NCBI GenBank assembly: GCA_905209725.1
Contig: CAJLTZ010000034.1
Span: 1 to 24,496, forward strand
DNA: 24,496 nt
DNA from: an uncultured Muribaculaceae bacterium
GTDB taxonomy: Bacteria > Bacteroidota > Bacteroidia > Bacteroidales > Muribaculaceae
Reading direction: 5' to 3'
Positions 14,153-23,366 of the stretch are shown piece by piece (the stretch's first letter is position 1; every line of letters starts with the position of its first letter). The notes below the pieces were generated by a model. That model was given only the letters and a program-made list of their open reading frames with translations. It did not search any database and was not told the DNA's origin. The translations under genes and the position numbers were made by a program.

Positions 14153-17100
14153 ATGAGACTGTTACGAACAATACTTACCACACTGGCCGTGTCGACAGCC
14201 ATTGCGGCCTATTCCCTTCCCGAGAATCATTTCGCAAAAAAATCGGTGCTCGCAGATGGGAAATGGGTGCGTGTGGCCGTGGACGCCACCGGCATGTACC
14301 AGATAAGCGACAGCGAATTGCGCGCCATGGGCTTCGCCAATCCCCAGAAGGTGCGCGTATATGGCAAGGGGGGACGCGCTCTCCCCGAAGGACTGCATGT
14401 CTTGATGCCCGACGACCTTCCCCAGTTGCCGAGCGTGCGCACGGCCAAGGGAATCGTGTTCTATGCCACCGACTGCAACACCTGGGCCGCCGCGCGAAGC
14501 GGCAACGCTCCCTATACCCACGCCATCAACCCATATTTCTCCGATGCTTCCTATTATTTCCTGAGCGACAGCGATGCCCCGGAGGTGACGCTCCCGCAGA
14601 TGAAAGCCGCCGATGGAGTGGAGGATGTAATCACCACATTCTATGCCCGCCTTGTGCACGAGCAGGAGATGCAGGCGGCCGGCGAGTCGGGACGCACGCT
14701 GCTCGGCGAGGACTTCCGCTCGCAGAAGTCGCGCCAGTTTGACTTCGACCTCGTGGACAACGCAGGCGGCTGGGCCGGCATCAAAGTCTCTTTCGCGGCC
14801 TATAGTAGCGGCAACTCCTCCATCATCATCTCCGCCAACGGCACCCGCCTTCCCTCCACCGCCTCCGACAAGATGGGCGTTCCCGGAGGCGAGGTGCCCT
14901 ATTGCGGATTCATGAACACTTATAAGGAGTTCGACAATCCCGGCGACAAGCTGCGCGTCGGCATCCAATATGACTATTCAGGCGCCCTCTTCATGAGCCG
15001 TCTCGACTATATAGAGGCCTTCTATGAGCGTGCCTTGCGCCTGCGCAACGGCCAGTTGCATTTCTATCACGACTTCACGGTGGGCACAACGGTCAATGTG
15101 GCCGGTTGTTCGGCCGACACCCGCATCTGGGATGTGACCGACCCCTGGGCCCCTGAGGAGGTGAAATTCACCCTTTCCGGCGACAAAGCCACCTTTGATG
15201 TCCCTTCGCTGGGTTACCGCGAGTTTGTGGCCTTCAATCCCGCGCAGGTGGCACCTGCAGTGAAGCAGGCCACGGCTGTGGCCAACCAGAACCTGCATGC
15301 ACTCCCAGTGCCCGACATGCTCATCATCTCCCCCGCGCAATACACGCAGGCCGCACGTCGCATCGCCGCCGTGCATGAAAAAGCCGACAGCATGCGCGTG
15401 CAGATCCTCACTCCCGAGGAGATTTACAATGAATTTTCAGGCGGCATGCCCGATGTGACGGCATTCCGCCTGCTCCTCAAGATGTGGCACGACCGCCAGG
15501 AGGCGCGCACCATACGCTATTGCCTGATCATGGGCAAGCCTACCTACGACCCCAAGCGCAAATCGGAAGAATGGCGCAATCTCGATTACGCCACCGTGCC
15601 CATCTGGGAGTCGCTGCCTGCCAGCAACCATAATGAGGTGAATTCCTATTGTTCCGACGACTACATCGGCATGCTTGATGATGTGGCGCCCTCCGCAATG
15701 TCGCTCTCCACTGCCAAGCTCCATGTGGCCGTGGGGCGCATTCCCTGCAAGTCGGCCTCCGAAGCCGATGCCGTGGCAGCGAAGATAGAAAAATACGCCC
15801 TAAGCCCTGATTTGGGTGAATGGCGCAACAAGGTGATGCTCATAGCCGACGACGAGGATGCAGGCGTGCATTTCGCCCAGGCACAACGCGTCTATGATGC
15901 CTGGAACGCTAATGAATTCGGTTCGCGCACGCTTGTGGACCGACTCTATATCGACCAGTACGACCGCGTATACACCAGTGTCGGTGCCAGCTATCCGCAG
16001 GCCACCAAGCGCATGCTCCAGAACTATAACGACGGCGTGGCTTATACGAATTATATCGGCCACGGCGGACCCACCGGCTGGGGTCACGAGCACCTCTGGG
16101 AATGGAAGGATATCGAGTCGATGGCCAACCGCCGGCTCCCCTTCATGTATACCGCCACCTGCCGTTTCACTCCCTTCGACGCTCCAGCAGTGTCGGCCGG
16201 CGAGCACCTCGTGCTCAATCCCGACGGCGGCGCCATTGCGATGATCACCACCACCCGCACCGTGTATATATCGCAGAACGGCAATCTCAACGAACAGGTG
16301 GCCCGCAGCACCTTCGTGCGTGATGAGAAGGGCCTTCCTCCGCGCTTCGGCGACATTTACCTCCGCGGACGCAACAATTATCTGAGAACGGACGGCAACA
16401 GCCTGCGCTACACCATTCTCGGCGATCCTGCGCTGAGACTTCCCAGCCCCACGCCTGAAGTGCGCGTGCGCGAAATCAACGGAGTTGACGTAACAGATAT
16501 AGCCAATCCTCTCCCCGAGGTAGAGGCACTCGGACTTCTCTCTGTGAAGGGAGATGTGGTAGATGCCGACGGAGTGGTGATGAAGGATTTCAACGGCACC
16601 GTGAATATGCTTCTTATGGATGCCGAGCGTCCCGTGGCTCTCAAGGGCAACGGAACGGGCTCCGGTTCGTATACCGCCTACAACGACCGCAAGACCCGCC
16701 TCGCCTCTGTGAATGTGCGCGTGAAAAACGGCCTGTTCGAAACATCACTGCGCATCCCCGCTGAAATCGAGAACAACTACAGCCCTGCGCGTCTCACCCT
16801 CTATGCCTGGGACGACAAGGGACGCGAGGCCGCCGGCGATTGCGACCGCTTTTATGTCTACGGATTCGACGACTCTCAGGTGTCCGACACCATCGGCCCG
16901 AAAATAGAACAGCTCTATCTGAACACACCCTCCTTTGCAAATGGCGGAGTGGTCAATTCCTCGCCCATCCTCTTCGCACGCGTGAGCGACGACTCGGGCA
17001 TCAACCTCTCCGACGCCGGTGTGGGCCACCGCATGTCGGCAATTATCGACGGCAATCTAATCTTCGACGATGTGAACGCATATTTCACCTCCGACCCTGA

Positions 17101-17551
17101 CGCCGAAGGCGCCGGCACCGTGCAATATCCGCTGAAGGATATCGCCGCCGGAAAGCATCAGCTGCTCTTCACAGTGTGGGACAACGCCAACAACGTAAGT
17201 AAACAGACCATCGACTTCAATGTGGGAGCCGCCACAGAGCCTGCCATCATCTCGCTGACGGCAAGCGCCAATCCTGCAGTGACCGACGTGACATTCCGCC
17301 TCGTCACCGACCGCCCCAACTCGAAACTCTCATGCACCATCGGCGTCTACGACCTCAATGGCCGCTGCGTATGGAGCAATACCACCGCCTCCACCACCGA
17401 CTTTGAGTCGAACATCTCGGCTCGCTGGGACCTGCGCGACTCCTCGGGCAACCGCGTGCCACGCGGCATTTACCTCTATCGTGCCACGGTGGAGACCCCC
17501 GAAGGCTCTTACACCTCAAAGACCATGAAACTTGCCGTAGCCGCAGAATGA
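14153..17551 (+). CDS. porU: type IX secretion system sortase PorU (C25 gingipain-like peptidase)
   Basis: An outer-membrane cysteine protease that removes the C-terminal signal of type IX cargo and attaches cargo to anionic lipopolysaccharide. It has 1132 residues, close to the roughly 1150 of Porphyromonas PorU. It has a signal peptide (about 1-19), beta-rich N-terminal domains including WVRVAVDATGMYQIS, a C25 domain from about 385, and an Ig/FlgD-like end domain (NRVPRGIYLYRATVE near 1105). The catalytic dyad is visible: H637 in YIGHGG and C670 in TATC, 33 residues apart. Around it, LPFMYTATCRFTPFDAP, SAGE and TTTRTVY are the blocks I associate with PorU. It follows the lysozyme by 3 bp and overlaps rex by ATGA (17548-17551). 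Of the two C25 proteins in the window this one looks the more canonical. Confidence 0.85.
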   Translation: MRLLRTILTTLAVSTAIAAYSLPENHFAKKSVLADGKWVRVAVDATGMYQISDSELRAMGFANPQKVRVYGKGGRALPEGLHVLMPDDLPQLPSVRTAKGIVFYATDCNTWAAARSGNAPYTHAINPYFSDASYYFLSDSDAPEVTLPQMKAADGVEDVITTFYARLVHEQEMQAAGESGRTLLGEDFRSQKSRQFDFDLVDNAGGWAGIKVSFAAYSSGNSSIIISANGTRLPSTASDKMGVPGGEVPYCGFMNTYKEFDNPGDKLRVGIQYDYSGALFMSRLDYIEAFYERALRLRNGQLHFYHDFTVGTTVNVAGCSADTRIWDVTDPWAPEEVKFTLSGDKATFDVPSLGYREFVAFNPAQVAPAVKQATAVANQNLHALPVPDMLIISPAQYTQAARRIAAVHEKADSMRVQILTPEEIYNEFSGGMPDVTAFRLLLKMWHDRQEARTIRYCLIMGKPTYDPKRKSEEWRNLDYATVPIWESLPASNHNEVNSYCSDDYIGMLDDVAPSAMSLSTAKLHVAVGRIPCKSASEADAVAAKIEKYALSPDLGEWRNKVMLIADDEDAGVHFAQAQRVYDAWNANEFGSRTLVDRLYIDQYDRVYTSVGASYPQATKRMLQNYNDGVAYTNYIGHGGPTGWGHEHLWEWKDIESMANRRLPFMYTATCRFTPFDAPAVSAGEHLVLNPDGGAIAMITTTRTVYISQNGNLNEQVARSTFVRDEKGLPPRFGDIYLRGRNNYLRTDGNSLRYTILGDPALRLPSPTPEVRVREINGVDVTDIANPLPEVEALGLLSVKGDVVDADGVVMKDFNGTVNMLLMDAERPVALKGNGTGSGSYTAYNDRKTRLASVNVRVKNGLFETSLRIPAEIENNYSPARLTLYAWDDKGREAAGDCDRFYVYGFDDSQVSDTIGPKIEQLYLNTPSFANGGVVNSSPILFARVSDDSGINLSDAGVGHRMSAIIDGNLIFDDVNAYFTSDPDAEGAGTVQYPLKDIAAGKHQLLFTVWDNANNVSKQTIDFNVGAATEPAIISLTASANPAVTDVTFRLVTDRPNSKLSCTIGVYDLNGRCVWSNTTASTTDFESNISARWDLRDSSGNRVPRGIYLYRATVETPEGSYTSKTMKLAVAAE

Positions 17552-18180
17552 AACAGATAGAAAACATTATTCTTCCCGAGCCCACGTTGCGGCGTCTCCC
17601 ATGGTATCTGGCCTATGTGGAGATCCTGGAGAAGCAGCGCGTGGAATATGTATCCTCCACCCGCATATCGCAGTCGCTGAGCGTGGACGCCTCCCAGATA
17701 GCCAAGGACCTGAGCTTCCTCAATATCAAGGGTCGCACCCGCATAGGCTATGAGGTGACCGCGCTCGCCGCAGCCCTGCGCGACTTCCTCGGTTTCTCCC
17801 GCTCGCATAAGGCTTACGTGTTTGGTGCGGGAAGCCTCGGCATGGCGCTTATCCACGACTCCGGCCTCTCCAAATATGGCCTTGAGATAATCGCCGGCTT
17901 TGATGTGGATCCTGCCGTTTGCGGCACCTCGGAGCGCAATGTGCCCATCTATCATATCGACGACATCTATCGCGTGGCCGAGGAGAATCCCGCGTCGATA
18001 GCCATCCTCACTGTGCCCGCCGATGTGGCACAGCAGACTGCCGACATCGCCGTGGGCGCAGGCCTTAAGGCCATATGGAACTTCACCCCCTACCGCGTGA
18101 AGGTGGCCGAAGGTATCGTTATGGCCAATACCTCCATCTATGCCCACCTTGCCCTGATATTCAACCGCCTGAACGCCTGA
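17548..18180 (+). CDS. rex: redox-sensing transcriptional repressor Rex
   Basis: A DNA-binding repressor that releases its operators when the NADH/NAD+ ratio rises and usually controls fermentation and respiration genes. It is 210 residues, the standard length. A winged-helix domain (about 8-80) contains LEKQRVEYVSSTRIS and VDASQIAKDLSFL. A Rossmann domain (about 85-205) begins with VFGAGSLGMAL (GAGSLG 93-98), followed by IIAGFDVDP and the C-terminal swapping helix ending NTSIYAHLALIF. Its ATG overlaps the porU stop, and its stop shares one base with the next ATG (TGATG at 18178-18182), so its level is probably tied to the secretion genes. No clear Rex operator was found; the short repeat at 13252-13264 is a weak candidate. 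Confidence 0.95.
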   Translation: MKQIENIILPEPTLRRLPWYLAYVEILEKQRVEYVSSTRISQSLSVDASQIAKDLSFLNIKGRTRIGYEVTALAAALRDFLGFSRSHKAYVFGAGSLGMALIHDSGLSKYGLEIIAGFDVDPAVCGTSERNVPIYHIDDIYRVAEENPASIAILTVPADVAQQTADIAVGAGLKAIWNFTPYRVKVAEGIVMANTSIYAHLALIFNRLNA

Positions 18181-18776
18181 TGAAAATATTCGCAGTAACC
18201 AATGCCTATTCCCCCGTGCCGGAGTCATTCCGCAGTTCCCGGCCCGGAGTGTGCTGGTATGAGATTCCCGATTCAGCCATCTCTCGCTCCGGCAATCCGC
18301 TCTTCATTCCCGATCCGGAGCAGGAATATGTGGCCTTCCCCTCGGCAGCATGGCGCATAGGCAAGCTCGGCAAGAGCGTGGCACCTAGATTTGCAATGCG
18401 TTACATCGACGCCGCCACCATCGCTCTCGCCGTGGTGAATCTCACCCTCCTGCGCTCCCTGCGTGAGGCCGGACTCCCCTGGACCGCCGCTGTGGCTTTC
18501 GACAGATCTTGCATCATTGGCAATTTCAGCGACATTGTTGCGTTTAAAGATTGTGCAGACTTCCGCATAACGCATGCCGGCGAAGAATACATTTATTCAT
18601 TGCGCGATATCTCCGTTAATATCGAAGACTCCCTGGCTGCGATCAGCGCCCTGAACACCATCAAGACCGGTGACATCATTCTCGGGGCTCTCGCGCCCGC
18701 AATGTCCCTCCGCGTCAATGCCCCGCTCAGCGTCACCGCCGGCGACCGGCATATCCTTGACATAAACGTGAAATGA
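18180..18776 (+). CDS. fumarylacetoacetate hydrolase-fold protein lacking catalytic residues
   Basis: A 198-residue protein. The overall pattern fits the FAH family: WRIGKLGKSV, APRFAMRYIDAAT, REAGLPW, AFDRSCIIGNF and KTGDIILG line up in order with the RINRLGK, ERFAHRYYDAVT, GLPW, FDxSAxxG and TGDxLxxG blocks I know from Bacteroidales homologues. Where active members have the ExE metal ligands just before RI, this protein has FPSAAW (53-58). Where they have GxDxTARD it has ALAVVNLT (82-89). The usual Lys before FD is also changed (TAAVAFD). It is therefore probably a pseudoenzyme, although the frame is intact. The start is fixed at 18180 by the 1-bp overlap with rex; the stop overlaps the next gene by ATGA (18773-18776). 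The comparison relies on my memory of the family. Confidence 0.72.
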   Translation: MKIFAVTNAYSPVPESFRSSRPGVCWYEIPDSAISRSGNPLFIPDPEQEYVAFPSAAWRIGKLGKSVAPRFAMRYIDAATIALAVVNLTLLRSLREAGLPWTAAVAFDRSCIIGNFSDIVAFKDCADFRITHAGEEYIYSLRDISVNIEDSLAAISALNTIKTGDIILGALAPAMSLRVNAPLSVTAGDRHILDINVK

Positions 18777-21700
18777 AATCGATCAGAAAATATCTATCAC
18801 TGACATTTATGTTTCTGGCCTGCATCGTGGCATCAGCCACAGTGCAGCCCACTTCATATAATTACCGCTTTGCTGCCTCTTCGCCCCTCGCCAAAGGCCG
18901 GTGGGTGAAAATCCGTGTGGCTGAAAACGGTGTCTATGAAATCTCTTACGACCGGCTGCGCCAACTCGGATTCGCAAATCCCGAAAATGTGTCGGTGTTC
19001 GGTCACGGCGGAAAACTTTTCGATTCGAATTTCTGCAGTTCCACCGGCGAGGCTCTTTACAAGGATGTCCCCGAGCAAGTGCCAGTGCTCCATAGCAACG
19101 GCAAACTTCTCTTCTACGGCCATGGTCCCGAGAACATCACCATGGTATCTAACCGTTTCGAACGCAACGACATCAACATCTACGCCAACACCGGCGCATA
19201 TCTTCTCACCGACTCCACCGAGCCCTTGCTTATCGCCACAGCGGAATGCGACCGCGACAACACGCTCCAGCGCACAGCGCTTTACGACTATGTGTATCAC
19301 GAGATCGACAAAACTCAGGGCGCCGGCGCCACAGGCCGCAACTTCTGGGGTGAGGACCTTCTCGCAGCACCGGAATATACCTGGCAGCTCGACCTCCCGT
19401 TCGCCCTTGCCGGCGATAAGAATTTCCATCGCCTGCAGGTGTCGGTGATTGTGTCGAAGAGCGGTTCGGGCCGTCTGATGTTCGGCCTCGGACGCACATA
19501 TTTCGGCAACATGAATCTTGAGGTGAGCAACTACAAGACCCATCGCGTCACAGCATCTTCCTCCGACTGCACGCTCGACGACCAGGGTCGCGAGGAACTC
19601 GTGATACGCACACGCGACCTCAATCTCGATTTTGCGGGCCTCGACTATTGGCTCTTCACTTATTCCAAAACATTCGCCGACAAGGATCTCTCCCGCTTCA
19701 GCCAGGAGAGGGTGTGTCTGGCACTCGACAATAAGTCTGACGGCATTGCGAAATCAGGATGGTTTCAGGTGCCTGAGGGTGCTGTGGTGATGGATGTCAC
19801 CGAGGGAAGCCAGCCGGCGCTCCTCCCCGTGGAGGGCACCCGTGCCTATTTTCCCGAATATTCCCGGCAGCGCTTCACCGTGGTGTTCGACCCATCAAAA
19901 ACGCAGCGCCAGATAGAGAGATACGCCGTGGTGGTGGAAAACCAGAACCTTCATGCAGATGCCGCCGAGGGTGCCGATCTGCTGATTGTGGCGTCGCCCG
20001 AAATGCTGTCGCATGCCCGCGAACTCGCCAAGGTGCATGAGGAATATGACGGCACCCGTACAGTGATTGCCACCCCCGAGCAGATCTATAATGAATTCAC
20101 CGGTGGCACTCCTGACCCTATTGCCTACCGCGCCCTTGCCAAAATGCTATATCAGAGTCCGGGACGCAAATTGAAGAATATCCTTTTCTTCGGTCCGATT
20201 TATGCCGACTATCGCAATGTGTCGGGCAATGGAGAGCCTCATGAGAAAGATATCATCGCCATGCAGGAGCAGGGGGAAAGATATACATATGAAAACCGTG
20301 CCGCCAACGACATGGACTATTTCGGCTCGCTTTGCGACTATCGCTCGGCACTGGTGTCGATGCGCAGCAAGATGGTGGAGGTGGGTGTAGGCCTGCTTCC
20401 CGTCACCTCCGATATACAGGGTGCCAATGCCGTCAATAAGTCGCGCCGATATCTGGAGTCGAATTCCTTCGCAAATCTCATCAACGAGACATTCTCCTTC
20501 TCCTGTCCCGGCGACGACCATCTGCACGACCGCCAGTCGAACGACGCGGAAGCCCTGCTGAATGATTACATGACCGAGACAAGCGGCGAGAAAGGCATTC
20601 ACAAGACCCTCGTGATTGACAATTATACGCAACGCGAGGCATACAAGATTTACAAGTCGGAGATAGAGCGCGGAAAGCTCTTCGCCTATTATTTCGGCCA
20701 TGCCGGCGTGGCCGGTATCGGCGGTGGTTCCGACTTTATCTCCCCAAATAATTTCCTCGGCTTCAAGAACCGTGACCTCGGTTTTGCCGTGTTCGCGGGC
20801 TGCGACCTTTCCTACCCCGACCTCGGAGTGAACGGCATCGGCCAGATGTGCGTCACCGACGCTCCCCGCGCTTTCGTGGGCTCATTCCTCTCCTCCCGCA
20901 CCGTGAGCTCCACATATAATTACCGTCTGTTCCAGAATTTTGTAAAGAACACATTCCAGAAGCCCGTTTTCAGCAGCACCGGTTTTACATATGAGCCACG
21001 CACCGCCAATCCTACTGTAGGAGAGGTCTATGCCGGCTGCAAGTCGGTGTCGGAACTTGAAAACGAACTGTGCTATATTTATGTTGGCGACCCGGCGCTT
21101 CCCGTGCCCATTCCCTTGCGCGGAGTGAACATGAATGCCGGAGCCACTCAGATGATTCATGCAGGCGAGGTGGTAACTCTCTCGGGCACTGTGAATCACA
21201 GGGATGGCAGCATTGATACCTCCTTCAATGGCGAGGTGATGGTGAAACTCTTGAAGCCTGAACGCGAGGTGAATATCGGCAGCAAGGACGACCCCTTTGT
21301 GGTAAACTATAACGCAGAGGTCGCCGCCTCGATGAAGGGGGAGGCCAATGCAGGCCGTTTCTCTCTGAAAATCCTCGTGCCCGATGCGATGAAATATTAT
21401 GCCGCGGATAAGGATTCCGTGAATAATGTTCGCTTCGCAGTGGGCGTATGGGACAAGGCGCAGCGCCTCGGCGGCAATGGCTCTCTCAGCCTTCCACTGG
21501 CATATCCCGGCGCTCCCCTCGACCCTGCCTCCACTCTCGACAATCTGGCTCCTCAGGTGGAACTCGCATATAATGCCGCCTTGCGCACCCTCGACCTCTC
21601 CGCTACCGACAATGTGGCTCTCGAGCCCGGCATCGGCGTCGGTAAAGCAGTTACATTGAGCGTTGACGGCATTCAGATTTCGCGTGAGATTGATTCGGAC

Positions 21701-22096
21701 GCCACAGCTTCTTTCTCGGCAAAGATTTCTATGCTCGGGCTTACTTCCGGCTCGCATGAGGCAGTTGTTACGGCCGTCGATCTGGCCGGAAACCAGTCTG
21801 CTGCGAAGCGGTTCCCCTTCAGCGTCCCCGATCAGTCTCCCTTATCCATTGTGGTGGAGAACACATTGGTCACCGATGAGGCCCGGTTCAATCTTGCCGG
21901 TGAAGTTCCCGATGGTATCTCTCTTGTGGTGTATGACTCGGCAGGCAATCTGGTCTATGATGCCCCCGTGGGCGCATCTGTGGTATGGGATGCCTCCGAG
22001 GCAACTCCCGGCTGCTACCGGGCTGCGTTGAGGCACTGCTCGCCGATGGGCAGCGTGATTTATTCCAATTTTGAAGAATTCAGTGTGATCCGCTAA
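18773..22096 (+). CDS. divergent PorU-like C25 family protein
   Basis: A 1107-residue secreted protein with the same layout as PorU upstream: signal peptide (about 1-22, ending in VASA), an N-terminal module with WVKIRVAENGVYEIS and LRQLGFANPENVSVFGHGGK, then TGRNFWGEDLL, a C25 domain from about 400 (GADLLIVASPEMLSHAREL), and an Ig-like end domain (SIVVENTLVTDEARFNLAG onward). The catalytic positions are kept as H643 in YFGHAG and C677 in FAGCD, 34 residues apart. The surroundings differ: GHAG instead of GHGG, AGC instead of TATC, and FLSSRTVSSTYN where PorU has TTTRTVY. It is a paralogue of the first C25 gene and lies directly before porV. It could be a second sortase, a processing protease or a PorU partner. 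By position it could also be the PorU counterpart of other Bacteroidales. Confidence 0.78.
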   Translation: MKSIRKYLSLTFMFLACIVASATVQPTSYNYRFAASSPLAKGRWVKIRVAENGVYEISYDRLRQLGFANPENVSVFGHGGKLFDSNFCSSTGEALYKDVPEQVPVLHSNGKLLFYGHGPENITMVSNRFERNDINIYANTGAYLLTDSTEPLLIATAECDRDNTLQRTALYDYVYHEIDKTQGAGATGRNFWGEDLLAAPEYTWQLDLPFALAGDKNFHRLQVSVIVSKSGSGRLMFGLGRTYFGNMNLEVSNYKTHRVTASSSDCTLDDQGREELVIRTRDLNLDFAGLDYWLFTYSKTFADKDLSRFSQERVCLALDNKSDGIAKSGWFQVPEGAVVMDVTEGSQPALLPVEGTRAYFPEYSRQRFTVVFDPSKTQRQIERYAVVVENQNLHADAAEGADLLIVASPEMLSHARELAKVHEEYDGTRTVIATPEQIYNEFTGGTPDPIAYRALAKMLYQSPGRKLKNILFFGPIYADYRNVSGNGEPHEKDIIAMQEQGERYTYENRAANDMDYFGSLCDYRSALVSMRSKMVEVGVGLLPVTSDIQGANAVNKSRRYLESNSFANLINETFSFSCPGDDHLHDRQSNDAEALLNDYMTETSGEKGIHKTLVIDNYTQREAYKIYKSEIERGKLFAYYFGHAGVAGIGGGSDFISPNNFLGFKNRDLGFAVFAGCDLSYPDLGVNGIGQMCVTDAPRAFVGSFLSSRTVSSTYNYRLFQNFVKNTFQKPVFSSTGFTYEPRTANPTVGEVYAGCKSVSELENELCYIYVGDPALPVPIPLRGVNMNAGATQMIHAGEVVTLSGTVNHRDGSIDTSFNGEVMVKLLKPEREVNIGSKDDPFVVNYNAEVAASMKGEANAGRFSLKILVPDAMKYYAADKDSVNNVRFAVGVWDKAQRLGGNGSLSLPLAYPGAPLDPASTLDNLAPQVELAYNAALRTLDLSATDNVALEPGIGVGKAVTLSVDGIQISREIDSDATASFSAKISMLGLTSGSHEAVVTAVDLAGNQSAAKRFPFSVPDQSPLSIVVENTLVTDEARFNLAGEVPDGISLVVYDSAGNLVYDAPVGASVVWDASEATPGCYRAALRHCSPMGSVIYSNFEEFSVIR

Positions 22097-22137
22097 GACT
22101 CCGGTCTGCGTGATTAAGCGAAAGAAATATAATAGAT

Positions 22138-23355
22138 ATGAAAGGCAATAAGATAATTTCCCTGGCCGTTCTCGCCCTGTCGGCGTTTCCGCTCATGGCA
22201 GAGAACGACATTAAGGATAATGAGTTCAACCCCGTCAACACCGGTGTCACCACACTCTCGATTGCGCCCGATGCCCGCGGCTCGTCGATGGGTAACCTCG
22301 GTGCTGCTACCGACCCCGACATGAACTCCCAGTATTGGAATCCCTCCAAATATGCTTTCGCCTATTCCACCGGCGGCCTCTCCATCAGTTACACCCCCTG
22401 GCTGCGCAAGATTGTAAACGACATCTTCCTCGCCGATCTTTCTGGCTACTGGAAATTAGGATCCGGCGACAACCAGGCGCTCTCAGCCTCATTCCGCTAT
22501 TTCTCACTCGGCGAGGTGCACACGGGCGGCTTTGGCGATGCCGACAATAGCTCGCAGACCATCAATCCCTACGAGTTCGCCTTCGACCTCGGATATTCAC
22601 GAAAACTGTCGGAGAAATTCTCAATGGGCGTAGTGCTCCGCTACATTCTTTCCGACCTTTCATTCCAGGATCCCACATCGGGCGTGGAGAATAACGCCGC
22701 CCACGGCTTCAGCGTGGACCTTGCCGGATACTTCACCACATTCCCCATGGTAGGCCGTAATGAATGCCAGTTCTCCTGGGGCTTCGACATCTCCAATGTC
22801 GGCACCAAGGTTAGCTACGACGGAGGCACCACCAACTTCTTCCTCCCCACCAACCTGCGTCTGGGCGCCAGCTTCATGTTCCCCCTTGCAGACTATCACA
22901 CGCTGATGTTCGGCCTCGACCTCAACAAACTGCTTGTGCCTACAAAGCCGCGCACCCAGGACTACGATATGGACACCACCGAGGGTCAGGATGCCTACAA
23001 TGAGGCTTACGACAACTGGAACAACATGTCGCCAATCACCGGTATCTTCAAGAGTTTCAACGATGCCCCCGGCGGTTTCAAGGAGGAGTTGCAGGAGATA
23101 AACGTAAGTTTCGGTGCCGAGTATCAGTACAACCAGCAATTTTTCGTGCGAGCCGGTTATAATTACGAGCATCCCAACAAGGGTGGCCGCAGTTATTTCG
23201 CCTTTGGTGCAGGTTTTTCGCTCAATGTGGTTCGCCTCGACGCCTCTTACATGCTGGCAACGGCACAGAGCAGCCCGCTCGACCAGACGCTACGTTTCAC
23301 TCTTACCTTCGATATGGATGGCCTGCGCGACCTCTTGGGTCGTCGCCGCCGCTAA
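22138..23355 (+). CDS. porV: type IX secretion outer membrane protein PorV (LptO)
   Basis: An outer membrane beta-barrel that binds cargo released from the Sov translocon and delivers it to PorU. It is 405 residues, typical for PorV. A signal peptide (about 1-21, ending in PLMA) precedes END. The first barrel block, TTLSIAPDARGSSMGNLGAA, with DMNSQYWNPSKYAF directly after, is the strongest PorV signature. Alternating aromatic strands continue to FTLTFDMDGLRDL near the end. It lies 41 bp after the second C25 gene and 11 bp before ispF. The porV-ispF neighbourhood is also found, as far as I recall, in Porphyromonas. Confidence 0.92.
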   Translation: MKGNKIISLAVLALSAFPLMAENDIKDNEFNPVNTGVTTLSIAPDARGSSMGNLGAATDPDMNSQYWNPSKYAFAYSTGGLSISYTPWLRKIVNDIFLADLSGYWKLGSGDNQALSASFRYFSLGEVHTGGFGDADNSSQTINPYEFAFDLGYSRKLSEKFSMGVVLRYILSDLSFQDPTSGVENNAAHGFSVDLAGYFTTFPMVGRNECQFSWGFDISNVGTKVSYDGGTTNFFLPTNLRLGASFMFPLADYHTLMFGLDLNKLLVPTKPRTQDYDMDTTEGQDAYNEAYDNWNNMSPITGIFKSFNDAPGGFKEELQEINVSFGAEYQYNQQFFVRAGYNYEHPNKGGRSYFAFGAGFSLNVVRLDASYMLATAQSSPLDQTLRFTLTFDMDGLRDLLGRRRR

Positions 23356-23366
23356 AAGATAATACT

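Noticed and set aside
14162..14968. Minus-strand open frame of 268 codons opposite the start of porU
   Set aside because: The plus strand has a signal peptide and family blocks here. The antisense product has shadow composition and no motif.
18075..18179. Earlier start for the FAH-like gene inside rex
   Set aside because: The extension is an out-of-frame reading of Rex. The ATG at 18180 overlaps the rex stop by one base and gives the normal family N-terminus.
20882..21757. Minus-strand open frame of 291 codons opposite the second C25 gene
   Set aside because: It lies inside the long coding frame that carries the C25 catalytic Cys region and end domain. No domain is recognisable on the minus strand.
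22660..23172. Minus-strand open frame of 170 codons opposite porV
   Set aside because: It is a shadow of a clear PorV beta-barrel gene; no start signal or domain is seen.
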